Shown here: positions 1 to 8,121 of the stretch, piece by piece
Position numbering within the stretch: the first letter of the stretch is position 1
Layout of the letters: the number at the start of each line of letters is the position of its first letter
Source of the DNA: Parietichytrium sp. I65-24A
Lineage: Eukaryota; Sar; Bigyra; Thraustochytrida; Thraustochytriidae
Direction: 5' to 3'
Assembly (NCBI GenBank): GCA_012862575.1
Contig: BLSF01000035.1
Span: 372,001 to 436,000, forward strand
DNA: 64,000 nucleotides
Position numbers and translations under genes: made by a program
Notes under the pieces: generated by a model
The model's database searches: none
Told to the model about the DNA's origin: nothing
The model's input: only the letters and a program-made list of their open reading frames with translations

Positions 1-1166
1 TCTCCGCGTCGTACCTGGCCAAGCTCTACAACCGCACCCTTGTCGTGCCGGCAAACGGCAAGCACAACTCCATGGCTTGGGGCTACTACGCTCTCAAGCA
101 GCATGAAGTCATCCCGATGGATCATTCGTTGGACTTTGCCTACTTGGAACCAATCCTTGGCGTCCCACTTCTTCCGCTCAACATCACCTTTAGGGAATTT
201 CAGACTAAACAGATGACCTCCGATAAGAAGACGAATGCCAGGACTGATGTGATCCACGTTCCGCGCAGAACGGGGTTCCTGCGCATGTCAACGGCTGGAC
301 TCCGCAGCTACGTGAAGCGTGGCAGGCAGTCGAAAAAGCAGTTCCTCTGGTTCGAGGGAAGGTTCTACACCAAGTACTGGGCTCTCAAGCAGGACCTCTA
401 CAAGCACGTCCGATACACTCCATACCTGCGGCTCTTGGCACAGAAGATTGCCAAGGAGGTTTTCAATAACCAAGAATTTAACGCTTTCCATATTCGTATG
501 GGAGACTATACGCGCAAACTCAAGGAGGAGACCACAAAGGCTGACTCGAAGCCTTTCGTTCGCGCTGCTAAGCGGTACGGCTTTGCCAAGAACACACCTG
601 TGTACGTCGCCACGGACGGCAACAGCAAGTCCAAGTACTTTCGCGCGCTGAGGAGCTACTTTCCAAACATCATCTTCCAAACCGACCTTGCTAAGAACAA
701 GCTCGTACGCCGCTGGCTCAGAGAGTTTAACCGCAACTTGCCAAAGTCTGGGATCCGAAGCGATCTCTTCGGTCTTGTGGAGCAGATGATTTGCGTTCAG
801 GCTCGCCACTACGTTGGAACTTCCGTCTCGACATTCTCGCAGACCATCGCTCGCACTCGAAAGAGCATTCGAACCACCTTTCCTGATATGGACCCTTACC
901 ATGTGGGGAACAGCGTGTTGGTGCACTGGGACGGCCGCCTCACCTACCGCAAATTCCAGGAGGAGCGCCCCTCCGATGCGGGCTCAGAGGAGGTGGAGTC
1001 TCAGGAGCTTGAGTCCGGGGACGACGACGGCCAGGACGAAGATTCAATTTCTATAGAGGACAGTGCTGAATTTGCAGACGGAGAGCAAGACGAAGGTGGG
1101 GTGGCGGAGGATGAACAGGAAGGCGAGGACTTTAGCAATGGCGACGATGACAAAGAAGGAAACTAG
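1..1166 (+). CDS. O-fucosyltransferase-like protein (5' end outside window)
   Basis: The reading frame is open from base 3 to the TAG at 1164-1166, so the gene enters from the left edge and its start is not visible. The visible part has the hallmarks of the GDP-fucose protein O-fucosyltransferase fold: an N-terminal stretch LYNRTLVVP, the HIRMGD motif near 483-500 (the HxRxxD-type donor-binding motif), YVATD, and a C-terminal segment with Asp, Glu, Cys, Gln-Ala and STFSQTIARTR that matches the family's D-x-x-E-x-x-IC-x-QA...GT-x-x-STFS pattern. The last ~60 residues are almost entirely Asp/Glu/Gly/Ser and probably disordered. Such enzymes act in the secretory pathway, transferring fucose to Ser/Thr of proteins. 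The exact acceptor and donor are inferred from the family only. It is convergent with the flippase gene. Confidence 0.6.
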   Translation, partial: SASYLAKLYNRTLVVPANGKHNSMAWGYYALKQHEVIPMDHSLDFAYLEPILGVPLLPLNITFREFQTKQMTSDKKTNARTDVIHVPRRTGFLRMSTAGLRSYVKRGRQSKKQFLWFEGRFYTKYWALKQDLYKHVRYTPYLRLLAQKIAKEVFNNQEFNAFHIRMGDYTRKLKEETTKADSKPFVRAAKRYGFAKNTPVYVATDGNSKSKYFRALRSYFPNIIFQTDLAKNKLVRRWLREFNRNLPKSGIRSDLFGLVEQMICVQARHYVGTSVSTFSQTIARTRKSIRTTFPDMDPYHVGNSVLVHWDGRLTYRKFQEERPSDAGSEEVESQELESGDDDGQDEDSISIEDSAEFADGEQDEGGVAEDEQEGEDFSNGDDDKEGN

Positions 1167-1638
1167 AATGCAGCTCGACCTTTATAACAAGTATACCGCG
1201 GAGAAACATACATTTGCACTCCTTGAGTCAGTATACACACCTCGTAAACTTATATTTTGTGATTGGTAGTCGTGAAGCTCGACAATTCGTCAACGAACCG
1301 CTCTTGCTGAGAACGTTGTCGTGATGCGCAAAATCTCCCTCTCACAGTCGTCAATCGTGTGAGGCGGTGCCCAGTGGACTTTCAATGCGCCCAGTCGTTT
1401 GTGTATGCTCGGCACGTCGCTTAGTAATATCCCTGTCGTGAGACGTTGCATGCGCGGCCGCTGGCTCCGGGATCGATTTCAATCCTCGCGTGCAGGCACA
1501 CCCTTCCCAAGGTAATCCGAAGTTTGAGGAAAGCATTCGTGTATCTGTTCTCCTGCGTCCTTTTGTTAAAATTCCTCATTATTTGCGCTCACGGGGAGTG
1601 TATATGAAAATGTCTCAAAATACCCTAACTAACTAACT

Positions 1639-1669
<31 letters not shown>

Positions 1670-1912
1670 CAGAATTACAGCTGCAACATGTCCTCTTCAT
1701 CTAACCGCATCCGACCAATCTTCGCAATAGCACCGACACGCGTCAAGCGTGGTATAACTCAATTCACTTTTGAAATAAGAAGCGCGAATGAGGTAAACAA
1801 AGGGCAGGGCGCTTGTATTTCCACAGAAAGTGATATTATTCTTGGTCTTATTCTGACAGAAAAAAGTTAAGATCCGAAGGCCAACTCTAAAAGTCAAGCT
1901 CGACAACACAAT
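1167..1912. other. Intergenic region between convergent genes
   Basis: No gene can be supported here. It separates the 3' ends of two convergent genes and holds a GAAA microsatellite. A 60-70 residue frame in each direction lacks any family feature. Confidence 0.6.
1640..1669. repeat. (GAAA)n microsatellite
   Basis: About seven uninterrupted tetranucleotide units in the intergenic space between two convergent genes. Confidence 0.9.
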
Positions 1913-4900
1913 CTACACAATGTCGGCCTTCGGCACAGGTCGCTGAAACCGCACAACTGAGAAATCGCGCGACCTGTGCGGTGGCAGAGGCTGCCAGGTA
2001 TGCGGATCTGGTAACGGCAATTCGTACTTTATGCACTCCTGAAGAATGTGATAAGACTCTGGGTTCGAGAATCTCTTCCAAGCCTTGAAGAAGAATTCGC
2101 GGAGCAATACAAAGGTTAGTGTCAGGAACATCGTTGCGCCGGCGGATTTGGTGAATATTGTGTTGCGGAACACATATTGCCACTGGAATCCCCAATCACC
2201 GACTGAAGTCCACATAGGAAGCTCAATAACCATTGCCACGAGCGGCCATGAAAGCTGTGTTAGCCACCACGCAACATGGTTCAATCTCAGCCAGACGCTT
2301 TGCTCAAAGAAAATCTTGACATTTGAAACCATGATGACTAAAGTCAACACCAAACAGCCCAGGGACCAGAGATCCTGCGACCTGCTATCCCAGCAAGCGA
2401 TGCAGATGACACAGATGGACACTGCATGGAAGATGCCGTTTACGATCCAGGAGAAAAACACCTTGATGGAGAATAAAGTATTGTTGCGGCCCAAGCTGTA
2501 CAGAGTTGGGTACCGCACTGCCACCCAATCCGGAATGTCTTCATCATACACTGCGAGAAGAAAGCTCGGCAGACCGGTGAAAATCAGGTTGAAGGCTTGT
2601 AAACCAAACTCAAGGTAGTACTTCTGGCCCGACCAGCCGCAATACCCGCTGTATACGAACTGGGCAACCGTCAGAACAATGTTCTTGTAAAACATGAATA
2701 GCACTAGCTTGCTCATGCGACGGTAATTGTTCCGGCCGTGCACCAGAAGCAAGCGCTCCAGAAATTTAAACTGCCCAAATGCGTAGTCTGCGGAGTTCGA
2801 TGCCTGCAGACCTTCCATACCGGCAATCCCGACGCCTACATGCGCCGCTTGGATCATCGGAATATCGTTCGCGCCATCACCGATAGCAAGCGTTTTGCAG
2901 CCGCCTCGCTTTTGCGCATCACCTGCGCTTCGGACAAGGTTCACTAGTTGAGCCTTTTGCACCGGCGCAGCGCGGCACGCAATCACTACGCGAACTGCAT
3001 TGCTTATCTTGACGAAGATGGCCTTCAGCTCGCTATTCTTAATAATTTCCGCAAAGACGGGACCCTCCAAGACCATCGCGCAATTCTTGAGGTCAATTTT
3101 GCCGCTTGCGGCATCATCCATTTTCGCGTTGAGAAATTCAAGTATGGCTTCTGGCGAATGAAGAGCGTCGGACGACAACTGAATGAGCTCTTGAATATCC
3201 TCCTCTAATAGGTTGCAGGCATACGCAATGTTGAGTGCAGTCTCTAATTTATCACCAGTTACCATCCAAATCTTGAGGCCGGCATCCAGCAGTGAGGAGA
3301 TGGTCTCCGGCACCGCATCTTGCAGCTTGTCTTCGATCGCGGTAACGCCAATAAGTGTGAGGTTGCGCTCAACCTCGTCCATGAGGTCATCAATTGCATT
3401 CGGCAGCTTCTTCTTTCGCTTTTCCATCTCCCTAAGGTCTTGCGAGGCTTCATCCATGCGGGATTTGAAACTGAGGTACTCATCCTCCGTGAGGACGCGT
3501 TGAGCTACAGCCAGCGTCCGGAGTCCCTCCTGAGCAAACTCGTTCAAACGCTGCATGTTGGCAGCAACGGCTTCTGCACCATTCACACCAGAAGTGTCTA
3601 GCCGAGAAGAAATTACATCATCGGCACCTTTGCAAAGCAGACGAATCTCGCTGGTCTCTACGTGGCGGACAATGACTGACATTCTTCGCCGAGAAGAGGA
3701 GAAGCTGAGTGTGTCCAGTAGCTCGTAGCCCTCTTCGCGGTCCGGGATGCAATCATCTTCGGTCCCGCCGGGACTACAAAATGCCAGGCTAATAAATCGT
3801 CCTCCGCTTTGCTTGCCTTTGAAGACCACGCCAAATTGCATTGCTGCTGTGACCAGAGCTTGATCGTCCGGAGACGCTGCCGAAAGACGGACTTTCCCGG
3901 TCTGCCGGCCTTCTTCGTCGCGAACTCGTTCTAAGAGAACCTCATGGCATAACGCCAATGTGGTAAAGAAGTCCAACAACGTCTTCTGCCGCTCCGAGCC
4001 ATTCTCTCCCTTCAGAGTGTCATAGATGGAATTTTGCGGGTCATCAATATAGTTGAAGTGCGGGATATGAAGGCTCTCGCGAACTTTTTCATGTTTCTCG
4101 TTTTCGCAGCGGCGGAGCGCAGCTTCCTCGTGTCTGCCGGCCCTCTCCAAAGACTGCAATCCTATACTTGTGCAACCGAGGCCGTACGAAATCCCTGCAA
4201 CGCAACATTTGCGAAACTCCATGACATTGGTCGTCAATGTCCCAGTCTTGTCCGTGAATAGGTAGTCGATTTGACCGAGCGCATCGTTCATGTCCATGGT
4301 GCGAACTTTGAAAGGAACCTTTTCCGATTCTTCGCTACAACCTCTCCGGTTGTTAGAGCGCGACTGGTTCAGATCTCGGTACTCCTTGTGCTTGGGCCGA
4401 TAAATCATCTTACTATCTCTCATCATGATCTGAGCCTGGAAAAAACGAGCAAACTTCATGGCCACGTACAGCGCAATAGGGATGAGATTGGCGATGAGGA
4501 GGAAGAAGGTGAGAACGGTGTTAATGAATGGGGTGCTGAAGTCAGGTTCCCGGAGGTAATATATGGCGTTTTGGCTATTCCTCCAAGATGTGCTCAGTGC
4601 GGCCGAGATAATGCAGAGGCAGATCTCGGCCAAGACAAACAGGAGAATGTACCTGTTGATTCGGGTGTCCAGATCACTGAGCTTTCCTTTTGTCTGGCTA
4701 GCACTCATCATAATTTTTGTGTCATGTCCAGTGTTGAGGACAACTCCCACCATAAAGTCAGTGTTTCGCAAGGAGCAGCCCCTGAGCAGCAGGTTCTCGG
4801 CGCTAATGCCGCACTCGATCTTTTCCTGCCCGCAAGTCGCGGAATAATGCCCATTGAAAGAATCTATGATGGCGTCAGGCTGCTGGCACTCGATGCACCC

Positions 4901-5632
4901 GTTCAAGGAAGTCAGGGACTTGCCCATGGCAAGCGGGTCAGCGAGGTTCTTCCTCAGCTCCTCGCTCAGAACTGGGAACCCTTGTCGTAGCTTCAAGTTT
5001 GTCTCCCCGTCGAGGGATTTCGTCTCCACGTAACATATGGCTGCGTCATTGGTGGTCAGCAGAATGAGCACATCTGCTGGAATATTTTCCCGGTTTTTAA
5101 TCCGAATAATGTCTCCCACAACAAGATCGGCCCAGAACTTTTTGCCGAAAGACCCGTCTTTCAATAGCACGTCGCACAGGGAACTGTTTGCTCGTAGATC
5201 ATCAGTCTTCCGCTGCCTGTCTTCAAGCAAAAGAGCCAGTCCTTCCACCCACAAAACGCAGAGGAGCGGGCCGAGGTTGTATGGGATGCCGTTTGTAATA
5301 CTAATGTCCTTCATCATCTGCAGTGCGCTCACCAGCAGGAAATAGGAGTTGGCAAACTTGCTGAAAGCCTCCGCAGAGAACTTGAATAGAAAGTTATACG
5401 CAGTGTACTTTGAGGTTTTGACTGCATTCGAGCAGAACTTGTACCCGCTGTTCTTCTCTGGATTATTGAGGTGCACAAAACGCGACGTTCCCGGAGCTAC
5501 ACCCTTTCGCATCAGTAATACATCGAGGATCCTCCTCGATATGGGCCTCGAGGTCTTCACGGCAACATATCCGGGGTATTGCAAGTTGCTCTTGCTCGTC
5601 TTGGGCTGGATGCCGACGGCGTGGTCCGTCAT
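1913..5632 (-). CDS. P4-type phospholipid-transporting ATPase (flippase)
   Basis: P4 ATPases flip phospholipids from the outer to the cytosolic leaflet of the plasma membrane, Golgi or endosomes. The 1239-residue product starts at the first in-frame ATG (5632); the frame opens only five codons earlier. Visible motifs, numbered from that Met: actuator-domain DGET at 208-211, phosphorylation motif DKTGTLT with Asp at 461, nucleotide-binding KGA near 668, TGDK near 792, and hinge GDGAND at 918-923. Two membrane spans lie before the actuator, two before the phosphorylation site and about six at the C-terminus, as in the family. The membrane-4 signature reads PIAL where most P4 ATPases have PISL. 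Length (usual 1100-1300) suggests a complete catalytic subunit. A Cdc50-type partner is expected but is not in this window. Confidence 0.95.
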   Translation of the reverse strand: MTDHAVGIQPKTSKSNLQYPGYVAVKTSRPISRRILDVLLMRKGVAPGTSRFVHLNNPEKNSGYKFCSNAVKTSKYTAYNFLFKFSAEAFSKFANSYFLLVSALQMMKDISITNGIPYNLGPLLCVLWVEGLALLLEDRQRKTDDLRANSSLCDVLLKDGSFGKKFWADLVVGDIIRIKNRENIPADVLILLTTNDAAICYVETKSLDGETNLKLRQGFPVLSEELRKNLADPLAMGKSLTSLNGCIECQQPDAIIDSFNGHYSATCGQEKIECGISAENLLLRGCSLRNTDFMVGVVLNTGHDTKIMMSASQTKGKLSDLDTRINRYILLFVLAEICLCIISAALSTSWRNSQNAIYYLREPDFSTPFINTVLTFFLLIANLIPIALYVAMKFARFFQAQIMMRDSKMIYRPKHKEYRDLNQSRSNNRRGCSEESEKVPFKVRTMDMNDALGQIDYLFTDKTGTLTTNVMEFRKCCVAGISYGLGCTSIGLQSLERAGRHEEAALRRCENEKHEKVRESLHIPHFNYIDDPQNSIYDTLKGENGSERQKTLLDFFTTLALCHEVLLERVRDEEGRQTGKVRLSAASPDDQALVTAAMQFGVVFKGKQSGGRFISLAFCSPGGTEDDCIPDREEGYELLDTLSFSSSRRRMSVIVRHVETSEIRLLCKGADDVISSRLDTSGVNGAEAVAANMQRLNEFAQEGLRTLAVAQRVLTEDEYLSFKSRMDEASQDLREMEKRKKKLPNAIDDLMDEVERNLTLIGVTAIEDKLQDAVPETISSLLDAGLKIWMVTGDKLETALNIAYACNLLEEDIQELIQLSSDALHSPEAILEFLNAKMDDAASGKIDLKNCAMVLEGPVFAEIIKNSELKAIFVKISNAVRVVIACRAAPVQKAQLVNLVRSAGDAQKRGGCKTLAIGDGANDIPMIQAAHVGVGIAGMEGLQASNSADYAFGQFKFLERLLLVHGRNNYRRMSKLVLFMFYKNIVLTVAQFVYSGYCGWSGQKYYLEFGLQAFNLIFTGLPSFLLAVYDEDIPDWVAVRYPTLYSLGRNNTLFSIKVFFSWIVNGIFHAVSICVICIACWDSRSQDLWSLGCLVLTLVIMVSNVKIFFEQSVWLRLNHVAWWLTQLSWPLVAMVIELPMWTSVGDWGFQWQYVFRNTIFTKSAGATMFLTLTFVLLREFFFKAWKRFSNPESYHILQECIKYELPLPDPHTWQPLPPHRSRDFSVVRFQRPVPKADIV

Positions 5633-6271
5633 GTTTATGGGGTTCACTCACCGTTTCACCGCTCTATTTGTTTTCTCGGTCCTCTCGGACGGTTCAATTT
5701 ATTCGGCCCTGGCCAGCCCGCCTGTCTTGGCCGAGCGTGTGGCCAATGCGCACCAGTTTCCCCTCCAGAATCAATCTCCGCTAGCAACAATGTCTGCTTC
5801 CCGCCCTGGCCATGAAGCGAAAGGAAAGAAACGAAAACTATCGATCGCTCTTGTGCAGCCCTTTCGCCAGGTCAGCACGCAACTCGAACAGGTCGATCGC
5901 GCAGCTCGCACGTTCTCGCACGTTCTCGCAGCGCTCAGCGTGAGAGTCGAGTCCAGTCGAGTTGCTCGCTCCGAGCTCGCGAGGCAGAGTGAGGCTTCGA
6001 TGCACCGTGCGCGACAGCTTTTCTTTATCGAGAACGACTCGTGGAATGTGGTGGGTGTGGCGGTGTAGTCAGCCAGTGGTACAGTGTCTTATGTTGTGGA
6101 CGGATCTATTCCAGCTCGTTCTCCGCTCCGAACGGCACGCTTTCCCCGCTCCTCGTAGCCAACAAAGAAAAACCAAACAAACGACTATTAAGTAATGACA
6201 AACCGCAAAGAGTAGTTGGAATTTGAAGTATTTTGCAGAAGAGAAGTGCACTCCTTTCCAATCCTGACTTG

Positions 6272-6274
<3 letters not shown>

Positions 6275-6302
<28 letters not shown>
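6275..6302. repeat. (TC)n microsatellite
   Basis: About 14 dinucleotide units, followed by pyrimidine-rich sequence and a short GCAA tetranucleotide run near 6368-6391. Confidence 0.9.
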
Positions 6303-6642
6303 CTTTTCTGTCTTCCTGTCTTAGTCTCCCCGCCTTGAACTAATGCACAGCCTGAGACAGAGAGAGCAAGCGAGCAAGCAAGCAAGCAAGCAGAGAGTTC
6401 AGAGTCAAGAGTTAAGAGGGTTTAAAACAGCGGGCTAACAGACAAATCGAGGTTAACTTTCTTCCGTTCTCTCTTCTTCCTTGCTCGCATCTATACAGCG
6501 ATCCACAGCAAGCGCTTCTAATGAAAGCACGTCACCCGTTACTTGTCATTCGCTGGCATGGCACTGTTCGCTAGTTAAGTTGGAGAGTCGAGTCGCCCTT
6601 TCTCAGAATCAACAATCAACAATCGACGATTTGCAATACACA

Positions 6643-6848
6643 ATGAACAGCAGCACAATCAAGAAACAGCTTGAAGCCATTCGTTCATCCATAGTAAGTC
6701 ATCAACTAACTCCCAAATCACATGCGCTGCTTCGTGCAATGCATGGAGAATCAATCAATCGCTTTTCAATCAACTGCAAAACAAACAACTGTCTATTTCT
6801 CTTTTATTATCATTTAAAGAACAGAGCAATTGCGAGTTTCTCCTTTCA

Positions 6849-6881
<33 letters not shown>

Positions 6882-6984
6882 GATTGATTTTGACTACAAC
6901 CAAAAGTTAAAGCAGGAAAACTTCAACTTGAAGCCACCGAGATCGACCGGACAAATCGCGTCGCCTAATATGAGTATAGTGTAA
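6643..6984 (+). CDS. Candidate small two-exon gene (about 40 residues)
   Basis: An ATG at 6643 opens 17 codons (MNSSTIKKQLEAIRSSI) that run into a consensus donor, ATA|gtaagt, at 6694. Downstream, an AG at 6912 (or 6906, six bases earlier and in the same frame) gives a phase-matched second exon of 24-26 codons ending at the TAA of 6982-6984. The product would be a basic 40-42 residue peptide. The intron would contain the TTGA microsatellite. The good donor and conserved frame are all that support it. It may be an upstream frame or the first exon of a larger gene, so confidence is low. Confidence 0.25.
6849..6881. repeat. (TTGA)n microsatellite
   Basis: About eight tetranucleotide units, inside the possible intron of the small candidate gene at 6643-6984. 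Confidence 0.9.
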
Positions 6985-7063
6985 ATAGTAGTCCTCAAAT
7001 GGAAATGGAAGAAAAAAAAGGAAACGACCTTCTTCAGGTCCCGGAGTATGGTTTGGTTAGGGA

Positions 7064-7893
7064 TAGTCGTAGATGAATGTACAAAACGGATCTTTCCTTG
7101 GTATTACACTTTGTAAGAGGTGATACATATTCATGCATAGAGGACGTTGAGGCTGCGAGAGATAGATAGATAGATTGAGAGAGAGATTGGCAGAGTTGTT
7201 CGAAAAGGACTTGTACTCACAGTCAGCTTGTTGGTTGAAGAGGGCTGTGCTCCGTCGTGCCCAGTTCGATCTTCGGAACTGGTGAACACAGCGTTGCTAT
7301 TGAGGTTGATGTTGAGACTCTGAGGTTTCGTGGCAAGGTTCAACTGCGAGTACAGTCTCGGCTCCCGAAGTTTCGCGGAATCCAGCTGCGGAAGTAGCAG
7401 CAGCAACAGTAGCGTCCAGCTACATGGACGGCGGACGTTTCACATGCTTTGATCATTTCGGTTGGTATGCCAAAGAATCAGGCCGAGCCTTTGAAGGGTC
7501 GGGGGCCAAGATCATGATCATTGCGTCACTCGAGATTAACTTCATGTCTTCCTTTTGCGGTGTTTTTGATTGCAACCGCCCAAAGGTTGAAGGTTTAACT
7601 GACATTATGCTGAAGGCAGCATGCTGGTATTGGATTATGAATTTTGCACACATTGCTTCATCGTGAACTTGCAGATGTAAGAGCGGTCGATCCGCATCTG
7701 CAGCACAAGGTACTGTCATGTATTCATCTGAAGGACGTTGTTTGCGAACGGATCTCTTGCGTCTTCGGTCTATTGTGTTTCTCCGTCTGCATGCAGCCGA
7801 ACGGAGGGCCAAAGACATAAATTCGTGATTGAATGGTCGACAGCGCGATTCTTGCCGCGGCGTCTCGTTTCCCCATTTCTTGCGTGTTGTCAC
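7064..7893 (-). CDS. Candidate intron-containing gene, unrecognised
   Basis: Three protein-like segments occur in order on the minus strand. The first is an open frame from about 7893 to 7453, rich in Arg early and in ordinary mixed residues later. The second, about 7381-7227, begins after a pyrimidine-rich stretch ending in cag and finishes in frame at a consensus gtgagt donor. The third, about 7152 downward, follows a second pyrimidine-rich cag and reads PQRPLCMNMYHLLQSVIP, ending ...FIYDYP and a stop just past 7065. The junction between segments two and three is phase 0 with good GT and AG; the junction between one and two is not resolved. No family is recognised. Boundaries are approximate. 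Confidence 0.3.
7160..7176. repeat. Short GATA microsatellite
   Basis: Four GATA units next to a GA-rich run; on the minus strand it forms the pyrimidine tract ahead of a candidate splice acceptor. Confidence 0.7.
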
Positions 7894-8121
7894 AGTGTTT
7901 CCGCCCGATAAAAAATTACGCAGGAAATGGAGAAAAAAATGTTCACAGCTAGCATTAGATTCGTGACGCAGCGTTTACACTTATTTATTTAGCTCATCAC
8001 GGACATTTTGAAACATGTTGGCATGCTTGTTCACCCGAAAGAAAGGTAGAAAAAGAGAAAGACAATGACGAAGAGAGACTGAGACAAAGGATGATGAGTT
8101 GTATTAGGTGCTTTTCAATTT

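Larger units (their letters stand above)
5648..8121. other. Intergenic region with microsatellites and candidate small spliced genes
   Basis: No long gene is supported between the flippase start and the kinase stop. The stretch contains TC, TTGA and GATA microsatellites and two weak candidate spliced genes (listed separately at 6643-6984 and 7064-7893). A 239-residue plus-strand frame crossing 5349-6068 is largely antisense to the flippase and is not annotated. Confidence 0.5.

Noticed and set aside
4271-4990. 239-residue plus-strand ORF
   Set aside because: Entirely antisense to the flippase coding region, whose motifs are unambiguous.
5349-6068. 239-residue plus-strand ORF
   Set aside because: Its first part is antisense to the flippase N-terminus and the remainder has no domain pattern.
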